Assembly (NCBI RefSeq): GCF_932526225.1
Contig: NC_064035.1
Span: 14,266,566 to 14,330,565, forward strand
From: Nematostella vectensis
Taxonomy: Eukaryota > Cnidaria > Anthozoa > Actiniaria > Edwardsiidae
Length of the DNA: 64,000 nt
Direction: 5' to 3'
Below the pieces are notes generated by a model, which searched no databases, was not told the DNA's origin, and saw nothing but the letters and a program-made list of their open reading frames with translations. The translations under genes were made by a program, and so were the position numbers. Positions 1 through 13,100 of this stretch are shown piece after piece. Each line of letters opens with the position of its first letter. Positions within the stretch are counted from its first letter, which is position 1.

Positions 1-848
1 ACCACCCCCCTCAACGTCCCGGACTTCTATGGAACACCGAGTCAGCTTATGCAGTAAAGCTTACTTGTATGTATATGTCAGCGAGTAACAGCCAGCTTCT
101 TTCAAATTCTTCCGACTCCTGCCAAAAGACATTTCGACAATAAGGGACCTGCGCTTAGAGATCACGTGACTGTTCGTGTGGCAAACAAGCGCGCTCAGCC
201 TTTTAGCGGCAAAACAACAGCAACAAAAAGCAACTTATTTAGCGCTTACGAAAAAAGCCAGAATTATTTTTTTATAAAGGGTTTAGTTTCATTTTTCGTT
301 CTATGGTGTTACGAGCGCAGTCATTTCCGATTTTTTATTTGTTATATTATTTTGTTTTGAATTTGCCACCCAGAAAGGTCACGTGATCCCCTATTGAGGC
401 AATTATCAAACCGAGGAAGGTTCCTGAAGTAACAATCTTAAATGAAATTTTAACCAAAAGTAAGCTTTGAATCTCGTTACGCCCTCTCACTCATATTTCT
501 TTTGCCTGGAAGAGAGGAGGGGACGGGCATAAATGCTTAACGCCAATGTTACGTGAATTTTAGGGTGGCAAAATTTCGCTCCGGTTTTTGGAGACAAAAT
601 GACAAAACCAAAAAGCAAGTTATGTTCAATAAAATTATTTTATTCTCCTCTTCCTGGCGTGACGGCTACACAGCCAGATCGGAGTTTCTTCGGGGTAGGT
701 GCTTATCCGGGAGGGCACTGTACGAAGTACGTTAAATTATGCCCAGTGGTTCATGTCACGCCAGGTCAGTGCATTTATCACATTGTTTGAGACTTGTTAC
801 ACCTTAAACGAAATGGGGGTAGGGAGGGGAGGATTTACACTTGCGCAC
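1..848. other. Non-coding left edge, presumed TTC21B intron
   Basis: I could not recognise an exon here. The TTC21B coding sequence still lacks roughly its last 120 codons at position 849, judged against the human protein, so the missing exons should lie to the left of this window and this stretch is probably intron. The short open frames here have no recognisable domain. Confidence 0.5.
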
Positions 849-1029
849 CTCAAAGGTCCAGTTCATTTTTGCAATTCTCTTGAGTTGGTTACGAGCCCGT
901 GGTGTCTGTTTGAGATACATGTAAGCCGTGGCCATACCCAGTAATGCAGGGACATAATCACGCTGAAACAAGAAAAGATATCATTACAAGTGATCAATAC
1001 AAATACGCCCTACAGAGCAAGGCCTTAAC

Positions 1030-1102
<73 letters not shown>

Positions 1103-4100
1103 GTAATAATAGTAATAATAGTAATAATAGTAATAATAGTAATAATAGTAATAATAGTAATAAAAGTAATAATAGTAATAATAGTAATAATAATAATAGT
1201 AATAGTAATAATAGTAATAGTAATAGTAGTAATAGTAATAATAGTAATAGTAATAGTAGTAATAGTAATAATAGTAATAGTAATAGTAATAATAGTAATA
1301 ATAGTAATAGTAATAATAGTAATAGTAATAGTAATAGTAATAGTAATAGTAATAGTAATAGTAATAGTAATAGTAATAATAATAATAATAATAACGTTTA
1401 TTTAGGCCCATTGCAGTATACACTGAATTATGGGTCTTTCAGCAAAAGTTAGACAGCCAGCAATAAACAATGGAAAGAATATGCAAGTTTCATTGTTCTA
1501 ACTGGTATTTCACAGTGACAAAGTGGTTGAGTCTGTTGGTGGGGCCAATCGACGGGTAGCAAGTCTGGCGGCCAGATTTTAGGTTGTTATTATGGGTAAT
1601 AACAGATGGAAGTCTCACAAGATTGTTTATAACGTTGTTAAACGGTTTAGATTTTTCAACAAAAATCTTGCGAGCATTACTCCGTCTGTTAGTCAGGGTT
1701 TCGAGATGGGAAAGGGAAAGGGCTCCATCATAAGAGGTATTATGGAAAATGATGAGGCCTTTCCTTTGCACCATCTCAATGAGATCAGCTAAGTATTCTG
1801 GAAGAGCGGCCGATACAGGCGAAGCGTATTCAAGGATCGGACAAATAACTGCACAGTATACGTTAATTAAATCTAACGGGGGAAGGCCACTCCTCCAGAG
1901 TACCCTGAGGCCATAAAGGCGATTGAAAAGGTTGTTTGAAGATGGGATATACAATTGGAAATGTGCGAAGTAGAGAAAATAAAAGTTAAATTACCTCTGT
2001 GGTAGCGATTTCCATAAACTGTGCGAGCGCACGCTCTACATTTGGTTTAGCTTTGGTTGCCATCAGGACAGAGTTTTCAAGTATCCGATGCTTTAGTGGA
2101 TTCAACTTTGGCCGCATTTCCTAGCAACAAAAATACAAAAATTAATTTAATAGATAAACACTGACATAATAATTGAAAGACACATGAGAACCAAATTAGG
2201 AAGTAAAACCGCGAGTAAATCCGTAAACATCACTGCCCGTAAATGGTGAATGACAAACGGATGAAATGCCAGTTTTACAGACCCAAAAATAGGACTCCGT
2301 TATAACAGCAATCTCTTTGATGTGTCTGTTATATAAAAGTACCACGTAACTTACATTTAATAACTTCTCTGCCAAGCGAACAGCCATCACTTTACTGTGT
2401 CCGTTATATGGGGGTTCCACTGAACTCACCTTTAACAGCTTCTCTGCCGTGCGAACAGCCATCATCTCGGAATCCTGTTTTTGGGCTGGACTGAAAAATG
2501 CCAGGGATAAGGTACAATGTTATTCCACAAAAAGAACCACATTTTTAAAATTGAGTTATTAGTTTTTGAGTTACTAGTTTTTAAGTTATTAGTTTTTATA
2601 ACCCCGGATTAGCTTTTGCATACGCTAATGTTATTATTCAATTCCCCCTGGCTATTTAAATAGGAGTTTTCAGGGAGAGAGTTTCTCTGCTTAGGCAATA
2701 CCTTGAATCGATTTCAACTGCCTCAAAAGTCTCCCCTCCAAGAGTCTCGTTATCTGGATTTAAGCATATCTCCACCATGTTATACACTGCATGCTCTCCC
2801 CTACACAGCAACGAAAGCAAGCAGAAAAACATTCAATTTCAAGCAATCAACGAATATATTACTGCGATTCTGATTTTGGGTGATTCCAAAATTCTAAAAT
2901 GCTTTTCACTTCCGTCAATCAAGTTTTGAATTTGTTTGAACATGTTCCGTACCCTCTGATTGGTCATCGCATTACAGTGACATGGTTTGGTTTGAAGCCA
3001 TCAAAGCCTAGGGCAATAAAAACAAGGCTTTTGACGGGAGTTAAAATGTATTTTGTCGTTGGAATTTATAAGAGTGAGTTTGCAGATTACTCGATGTAGC
3101 AGTACGTACAAAATGTAGGATTAGAGCGCAACTAGGAATAGTAAAGTTCAAAATGAATAAATACAACAATACAAGGACTTTACCTGGGTAGCTTGCACAC
3201 ACTAACTCACCAATGATTGTCTTTCCTGGCAATATTGAAGTGCTTCAGTGCACCTGTGGGATTTAGGGTGTACCTAAAAACAAGACAAAAAAACAAACAA
3301 AAATGCAATTAAAATGAAAGTAAAAGCTGGCCTTACCGTCCACATTTTCATTTGACAGTCATCTTTGATTCTATTTTACTCACAAGAAGTTATTTCCCAG
3401 TTAGCGGTCGCTAAAATGAAGTGCGCTCACGAATAACGAGATGACTGACAAAAATAATGTTTATCTTAGATTTCGGAATGGTCCTATAATAGGATTTTTT
3501 AGGATTACGCGTGATACTTAGGCTAAGTGAATCAAGTCGATTGTTTCATCTTCATTTGCATGCATTTGCATTGAATACGGCTCATGGATAATACGACGTT
3601 TGAACTAAGACTTAGCATACTCGGTTGACAATAAACTTAAAGTGCAAACATTTAATCAGTGCAATGAACACAAAATGACCCAATCAGCCATCGAGTGTTA
3701 TTGATTAGACAAAACGTGATATTATATGCCACAAACAATACAAAAGTACATTTGTTGCAAACGAATGCATATTTTGCCGTTATGTATAGCAGAACGTGTA
3801 GAATAAACATGCCTTGAATAGGAGAAACCGGTCTTACCAGTCGTACAGGCCTTTGCAGTAGTTAAACCCAGCATCCATTGCTGCGCGAGGCAGGGCGTTC
3901 TCCGCCTAACCATGCGAAAACAGCTTCGTTAATGGCTAACAGTATAACGGCAACGATGACGTAAGATATTTGCTATGCTATTACTTCTATAAATGTATGT
4001 GTGCAAGAAAGGTAGAAGCATGTGTGCTACAGTTTTATATCTCTCTAAATGCATACGAGCAAGAAAGATAGGAGTATATGTGTGTAGTTTACATCTCTCT

Positions 4101-7100
4101 AAATGCATACGTGCAAGAAAGGTAGGAGTATATGTGTGCTACAGTTCTTACATCTCTCTAAATGCATACAAGCAAGAAAGGTAGGAGTATATGTGTGTAG
4201 TTTACATCTCTCTAAATGCATACGAGTAAGAAAGATAGGAGTATGCGTGCTACAGTTTTTACATTTCTCTAAATGCATACAAGCACGAAAGATAGGAGTA
4301 TATGTGTGTACTTTACATCTCTCTAAATGCATACGTGCAAGAAAGGTAGGAGTATATGTGTGCTACAGTTCTTACATCTCTCTTAATGCATACGTGCAAG
4401 AAAGGTAGGAGTGTGCGTGTGCTACAGTTTTTACATCTCTCTTAATGCAAACGTGCAAGAAAGGTAGGAGTATATGTGTGCTACAGTTTTTACATCTCTC
4501 TTAATGCATATCTCAAAAGAAATGTGACAGCGTTGGCTGCATTAAATAATACTCATTTAAAAAAGTGTATAGTTTCTACCTGCTCCAGGTATTTAGGACA
4601 CTCCTCTAGTTTCCCTGCTCTTCTGAGTAAGTCAATGAGCCGGGCAAGGGCAGTGTAGTGTCCTGTGAGTAAAAAAAAATCAGAAAGATGTTTGCGTACA
4701 AGTATTATACAAAAAAGGGGGGGCGTATTTATACAGAGTAGCAGCTTCAGGCTGAGCTGTTATGGATTCGGCCTCAATCCAAAAAAGTGTTTTAGATAAT
4801 GGACTCACGCTCCCAAATATGCCTAATAGTTATTTATAAAATAACAGGGAAAAATAGTAATTGATAAATCAAACACAGTGCGCGCATCTCTGTGGGACTT
4901 GCAGCTTCTCGTTGGATATTCTTGCGAGCATCGGAGTTATTGATATTTCACGAGTGAGCGAAGCGAATGTGATGTATAGTTCTAGTTATTATATAGATAT
5001 CGATAAAAAGGAAAACATTTAAATTTTAAATCGGCTTTATTAAAAAAGTCGAAAATATTACAATTCAAATATACCTCAAAGCTACTGATGTAAAATACCA
5101 GAATGATATAACCATCAATTGATCAAAAAGGGGATAATATTTTCACTAGTGAAGTTTTCACATTAGAGCAAACCTGCTATTTAATCGATATGATATAATA
5201 AAAAAATATTCATTATTAATAATCGATAGTCATAAAACATGTGTGCTGTACCTGGCTTGCGTTCGAGGAGTTGCTGAAAGTGATATGTGGCTGAGTCGTA
5301 CTCGTTCTTCCGGAACATCAGGTCTGCCATCATCTACACACGTCAAAAAATCACAGCATTGTTTCCAGTTTACTTCCGGTCGGTTACGTAACAATCTCCG
5401 ATGATTTTAAACGGAAAACACGAACAATATTTCAAAATTGTAAAAGCAGTGTGTCTATTGGCCGTTTCTTTGAGGAAATAAGGCCCCTGTATGAAAATTC
5501 CCAGTCTCGCGTTTTCTTAATTCAATACTCCAAAATCCCATTAACCATCTGGCGTTTCGAAGAATGGCTTCAGCATAGTTGGCAATGTTTCCACAGGACT
5601 ATATTTGTCAATTGAATGAAACACGTCTCTCAGTTTTGATGACTTACCACGGTGGCTGCATCGTTATCAGGGTCAGCCTTGAGCAGCTGTACACACTGCT
5701 GCTGGCATGCATCGAGGTCATCTACAGTCAGGTACAACTTGGCCAGTGCTAATAGCGACTACAACACAAACACGACAGTCAGGTACATCTTGGCCACAAA
5801 TACAACAGTCAGGTACAACATGACCACAAACACGACAGTCAGGTACAACTTGGCCACAAACACGACAGTCAGGTACAACTTGGCCACAAACACGACAGTC
5901 AGGTACAACTTGGCCACAAAAACGACAGTCAGGTACAACTTGGCCAGTGCTAGTGGCGACTACAACACAAACACGACAGTCAATAACAACCTTGCCAGTG
6001 GTAATAAAATAATAAACACTGCTTTTATGACCATAGCTTGCAGCGAATACAACAGACACGACAGTCAGGTACAACTTGGAACACTACTTGGACGTTTTAA
6101 TTATAATTAGTACATGTAGGTAGCATACCTGAATATGCGTGTCATCATATACAAGTGCTTCTTTATAGAAGTTGATGGCTTTGTCATACTCGCGAGAGGC
6201 TGTGGAAATCTCGGCCATCTCCGAACAAATCCTGTAGTTCCCAGACAATAGAATCAGAAGTTTGAAATAAAAGAAACAGGCGTAAAAAATAAAACGTCGT
6301 CTGCGAGAACAGTCTTGTTTAAAAATAAAACATTGTGGTTAAAACTGAAAACAATTATAGTCGCTAGAATCACGAAAGAATAGTCGCTAGAATCACGAAA
6401 AGTTAAGGCTGATTTAGACTGCACGTTTTATTCGTATTAGACACGCCCTAGCCCTGAATTACACACTACGACTCGAGTTACAGAGGTGTCGCGGGCAAGT
6501 CGCATACGATCTTTCGTACTCGACATAGTGTAATTGTACTCACTTTGCGGCTAACTGCTTCTGTGCTAGTGCCGCATCAGGCTGTTCTGTCGTAACTCTC
6601 CTCAGAATTCTATAGCAATGTGTACATCAGTAAATACCAGATTGGGTGGCAGAAGGTGACGTTAAGTGGTGATGGCATACGTGTGCGGGGATGAGGCAGG
6701 TGTGTGGGGGAGGGGGGTAACCAGTTGCTTTGTCTACGTCTACGTCTGTAATGGGGAATGTGTGAAGGAGGTACAGTAGATGAAGAGGGGTGGGTAGTTG
6801 AGAAATGGTCAAAGGAAGGAAGATGAGTGGAGGAGGGGGAGGAGTAAAGGAGGATGGGGAGATTGGGTTGGGTGGAGAATAAATCGGAAGAGCGGGGAGG
6901 GGTGGGGAGGGGGATTGGTGTAGGAGGAAGAATGGGAAGAAGGGACTGGGTAGAGGATAGATGGGTGAAGGAGGGGGTGGGTGGAGGAGGGGATGGGTAC
7001 AGGAAGACGTTTGGGGCAATGGTGTTTTTAGGTACCTGGTTTGTACTTCTTTGGCTTTTGTCAAGGTATTCATGGTCTGCTCAGTATTGTTGTGATTCTG

Positions 7101-10100
7101 GTGAACTCGTGCCAGCAACATCAACAGCTTCGCCTCATTTATTAACGACATCAGATCACTTGCTTCAAAGAAAGGTAAAACAAACTTATTGTCTTCAAAA
7201 TCATTAAGCAAGGAGTCCCTTTGTACTGGACACACTAAGTTGACAATCATTTTGACAAGAATAGTATTTTAAACTATGGCGCCACTTGATTCAGACGTCA
7301 AAAGCGAACTGAAAGCATGAAAATCTTTTTCAACTCTAGAACAGCGTGCAAGGAGTTAAAAGCTTTGAATAATAAAATGTTATGTCAGGTAGAACATATA
7401 TGTTATTTACAAGCTGGGAGGTCCGTATCGTGAAATACCGTGACTGGTGGTTGCACGAGGCGAGGTTTCGCTTCTGACCTTCGTCGATGTTCGTGAAGAT
7501 TTTGTTCGCACATGATCATTCAAAAAACTCCATTTTGTATTTCCACATAACGCTTTTATCCTCCAGAAATACAAAAACTCCAAAGAAGACATTCCCTGAG
7601 TTTTGATACGTTGATACGTCGTTCTCAACTCGAATTGATCGTAGAAATGTCTTCTTTCGCTTTAAATCCTCCCACAGACGATAAGATATATTCACTAAAA
7701 AACTTCTCTTGAATGTGTATACGTTAAGCTGGTTATGCAGGTAAATTCCTAGAGTGATTTGTCGTTTTTCTTCGAATGAAGAGACAATTTGCTTTTTTTT
7801 TATCCCAAATAACTTTCAGCAAACTTGAAATTGTCGCTAGCATTGCAATATCATTATGGCGGGAAATTGTCAAAACACAGGGGGTTTGAAGCCGATTTTC
7901 CTTTAAGTCAATGATTCTAGATCAATAACAACAAATAAAACAATAACGACAAATAAAATGCCGTTTTAGTGTGAAGATCTATAACCTCGGGAGCAAAAAT
8001 CCAGTTTTCGATGGTCATTTTACAAATCAACTCACTATTTCGAGCTTTGGAGGTGAGCGGTCCGGTATCGCGGGGTCCGGATCGTAGGATACCGGACCTC
8101 ACGAGAGCCAATCAGAGCGCGCGAATTGATGGATACCGGACACCGAAAAAAAATAATGTCAGTAGTCCACCTTATCATCCCCCTTATGATACCGTCACTA
8201 TCAGCTTACATGATTACTACTAGCACAGATAATTCTAAGCCTGATGTGTGAATAGAAAAGGCTATAACCTACCTTTCTCCTGCTCCAGGGCTGTGATGAT
8301 GACCTTCTCTGACTTATCGTAGTTCCGCAGCCTAAGGTACAGCTCAGCTAGATCATACCTGGCATATACAAGAGACAAGCAAACTCACAAATAGAACACT
8401 TTACTCCAAGCTAGTCTGCCAAGTCTCCTATGCGGTCGCTAAAACTTCTGTCCCACAATACGCTTGTGAGCTCAAGAGCCTTGTGTGGCAGAGGTCACAA
8501 CGACTTCTCACAACCATCTGGCATATGGAGGAAAAAGGGAAACAGAACAAATAGACAAACTCACAAATAGGACACAAATAGAACACTTTACTCCCAGCTA
8601 GTCTACCTAGTCTCTTATGCAGTCGCTAAAACTTCTGTCCCCCAATACGCTTGTGAGCTCAAGAGCCTTGTGTGGCAGAGGTCACAACGACTTCTCACAA
8701 CCATGTGTTTATTATATTGATCAAGTCAACTTATAAAAATATACCATTTACCTGAGAAAGTTCTGCTGTCCGCTCTTCAGTGCAGCTTCATAATAGTTGA
8801 TTGCCTATTGTTAAAGGAAACTATCAGCCAACCTCGGCTGATTTCAGGACACAGCATATACTGCTATCTCGCCCGCAATGCTGGCGATGTTTAAGAGGGG
8901 GCTTCTAACTAGCGACCATATTGGGTGCTCCCTAGCAGTCTTTTGGGGCGCTCGCTAGCATTCTTTGTGGGCGTTCACTAGCGATCTTTGCGGACGCTCA
9001 CTAGCGATCTTTGCGGGCACTCACCAGCGATCTTTGCGGGCACTCATTAGCAATCTTTGCGGGGCATTCATTACCTTGCGGGGCACTCACTAGCGATCTT
9101 TGCGGGCACTCACTAGCGATCTTTGCGGGCACTCACTAGCGATCTTTGCGGCGCTCCCTCGCGATCTTTGCAGGATCTCCCTCGCGGTCTCTACGGGCAC
9201 TCACCAGCGATCTTAGCGGACGCTCACTAGCGATCTTTGCGGGGCGCTCACTAGCAATTTTTGCGGGGCACTCACTAGCGATCTTTGCGGACGCTCGCTC
9301 GCGATCTTTGCGGACGCTCGCTCGCGATCTTTGCGACGGACTCGCTCGCGATCTTTGCGGCGGACTCGCTCGCGATCTTTGCGGCGGACTCGCTCGCGAT
9401 TATTGCGGAGCTCTCACTAGCGGTCTTTGCGGGCGCGCTCTAGCGATCTTTGCGGGCGCGCTCTAGCTGGCTATGGACACCCGCAATACCAATTACTTGA
9501 AATACGTTGCTCAATTCGTTACCTTTCCGTAATGATGGGTTTTGACATATGCCTGCCCTATCTTACTCGCCAAAGAGCCATCTCGGGGATTTTTCTTTAA
9601 GGCAGACTCGTAGACTTCTATTGCTTTTTCCGGCTGTAAATAAAATAAACGGGGAAAACCAGCATTACAAATGGTTTAGAGCGCAAATCCGGTGCAACCT
9701 ATGTTGAATAAAAAAAAACGCGAGTTGAATAAAAAAAAAAAACGCGAGTAATTAGACTTTTTCAGCGCATTCAGAACTTCTACAAATGGCAATCAGTCTG
9801 TACATAGACTGATAAACCAACTATTAGCGGCAATAGCAAATAACTTATCTAAAGGCGATACAAATGATTGCTAAACTAGTCGCCTGAATTCTCTGCTTTC
9901 AGTAGAAATAAGACAAGAGCAGAACTACCATTTGAAAACGGGCACCGACCACGGTGTCTGAAACAAGTGTGTGATAACCTCGTTGCCTTCTTTATGCTGC
10001 ACTGTTACTATGGAGACTAGGTATATGAACATGAGAACCAACAGAATGCGCTCTAATAAGCAAAAGATTCCTTTGTTTATACTAGAAATGTGATTGGGCA

Positions 10101-13100
10101 TTTGTTCTCGTTCTTACGGCTGATCCTACCTCTTGTATGCTCATGTAGGCATCACCTAGCAACAGGCATGTGTGTGGGCTCGGGTTCTTGTCTACCAGTT
10201 CTCTGTGGAAACAAAAGTAAAGTAAGCAAATAAATAATAACAATAACAACAACAATAATTATTGAAATAAGAATAACAACTACAACCAGTTCACTGAGGA
10301 AATAACAGAAAGGTTAGCAAATAAATAACAACAAACCACCACCACCAAGAACAACAATAATCATTAAATATGAAAATGGTAATAAAAAAAGGAAAAAGGA
10401 AATTAAAATGAAATGCTTCTAGTTTAGTTTATAAAAATTCCTGGGTGTGTTGGTTTTTATGTTATGGATATTGTTCTTGAATAAAGGTCTTAATGTAAAT
10501 ATAATAATTATGGAGCAAAACTCTGTTTGGGAAATAACAGGTGAAACTGCAGGACGGTTTGATAAGATTTCAGTCACATGGTTTGATAAGATTTCAGTCA
10601 CTACAGTGCATGACAATGCATGGCGGGCAGGATAAATTCAGGATTTATTAAGACTAGAATAAACTGAATTTAACAGTTTACTTTTTAAACTTGCTTTTCA
10701 AAGAGCCTCGCTTTTTCTTTCTCTTGTAAACGATTGAGCACGTGTGTGAGTGGATTGGAAACATGTTTTAATATAAAAGTGATCGATGTTGGCATACCTG
10801 TAGACACTGGCATACAGGCGTTTGTCCTTTCTGTGATGTAAATAGATCTCTGCCATCTTTTCCTTTGCTTTGATATAATAACTACGAAAAAATAGACTTC
10901 GGTTAGGTAACATTGCTGTAATAAAATAAAAGCAATTCATCGCTATGACTAGTTCGGTCACTCTGGGAATTCCATTGGAGTTTTGAAATAGTGGGATTTA
11001 GCTTAGTTTAGAACACCCCGCAAATTCAAAGTGATTTCTGATTCTTTGAAATCAATTCCCATAAAATTAAACTCTTAATAACTCAAATCTCTAAGGAGGT
11101 TTTGATTCTTTTCGAATAGTTTACTCCTGATACTCCCGATAACCTTAAATATTTGCGATTTTCCTTCAAGGTTTCGTATAAAGGGATAAAACAGCATCAC
11201 CATTCCCCTTGCATTGTGACCCACGCTAGCATGGCCACGGTTTTATAAAGCTAACCAATTAAGACCAACGTCTTAATAATCTGAAAGCCAAAATATTCAC
11301 CAACCAGACAATGAGGCAAAGAAATGCCCGAGTACACATGAGCATGACAAAATGCTACGAATTATGGAGCTCGTTAAAAAAAAACTGTGATTTCTACGAG
11401 CTAATAGGCCAAATTTGGCTACAGTAGCGCGTGTAGCGCTATAAGAGTTCAGTTATAGTTGGAAACAACAACACCTTCTAAACCAACTTACGCTTGTTCA
11501 GGTGTGATGGCTCTGAGGATAGAGAGCGCCTGTTCCGTGTCTCCTCGATCCAGTGCTAAGTCAACATTTGCTATCTGTATCCTGCAAAACAGTGTGAATG
11601 CTTACTATCCTGATTAAAAGGCACATTGTGGGTAGAGGAAGACTATTTTGAGAAAGAGAACAAGAACCGAAAGGCCACAGCAAAAGCCCTGACTTGAGCA
11701 TTTCTCTGTTTATAGAAAAGAGTAAGATCAATAGTAGCTTTTTGTTGGGAGTCAAGACTATAAACATAAAAAAATATTTTAGGGCTTCAGTGATTCTTGC
11801 TCATAAAATAAAAATAGGCGGTCTTTTGGCTTATAATTCATATGGCTTATGGAACGCAAAATAGGAAGGGGATAAAGCACCAGCCACAACCCACCCCATC
11901 TACACACACATTTTATTAGTACCAAATTTCTCTGGTGTTTACGATGCCTGTCTTGATTTCGAGAGGGTTAATCCGCTCAGCAACTTGGCTGTACCTTAAA
12001 AGAGGGTGATTTTCCCTTTGCACTTAGTGCCGAATTAATGGCGGGTTGGGTGGAGGGTTGGTACTAATACATACCTGACTTCTTCAGGTGTGGCTTGGAA
12101 TTCATTCAAAGCGTCCTGCATGATCTTAGCTGCCTCATGCTACAAAACAAACCATTAGTTTATTGGACTAAATGAATAAATAAAAACCGCGAGAAAGAAC
12201 CTACGCTAAAAAAATTTCCTGTAATACACCATTTACATAAGAACCTGTTTTTAGCCCAAACCTCTTAATAGGTTCTTAATTAATTAATAAATAATTAAAA
12301 AATAAATAAAATCTTTCAGATAGTTCTTTCTCGCACCCATATTGGCTTACTTCACGAAACTGTCATGGTGGCCACGGTAGCGCGCGTCGCAGTGTAATCT
12401 TCAATAACTCAAATAGTTCACTCACAAAAAGTAAACAAACCTCATGTCCTGCATGGCGATGCGCTTGCACTAGTTCCAAGTAGACTGACACTCGGTCACT
12501 CGCTGTTATGTTGATCTTTTTAGTTCGCTTTCCCGTTGTGTCTACAAAAATGTTACATAATTGATGTTCAGAAGGAGAGGATGTAACTACAGCTACAAAG
12601 AAACCAAGACCTGGCAAATGAAGAAGAGAAGAAAATGCCGAAGGCCAAGCAAAACATGGAGCAGAACAGTGAAGAAGGGGGTAGGGTAGGATGGTAGGAT
12701 ATGGTGAGTTTAATACCCTGACACTGTCATCTATACACAAGTTTCAAACATCTTGCTTTGTCTTCTCACACCTTCATAACTTGCTTCAGCCATCTCTATC
12801 CTAAATCCGTGTCAATTCCTATATAATACACTCTTACTATATTCGATCATAGCATAATTTACATAGAAAATACATCAAATGTTACTTTTCCAACTCACTC
12901 TTAGAAATTCCATGAAACCCTACTATAACTAATCTAAACTTAAACATTACTTCCAATAGGACTATAGTCTTTTTAATTCTTAGAATTCCACTGAAGGCAT
13001 CAAACAACCAGAAGACCTCCACCACAAGACAGTTTAGTTAATTTTTTATTTATTATTGTAATTTTTTCGACATTGTTGCTATTTTATTTGTAAACTATAC

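Noticed and set aside
944-1423. Poly-isoleucine and poly-tyrosine frames
   Set aside because: Translation of an AAT/AGT microsatellite.
6627-7250. Proline-rich frame of 207 codons on the minus strand
   Set aside because: It reads through a real TTC21B exon (7036-7162) into a low-complexity intron; only the exon part is coding.
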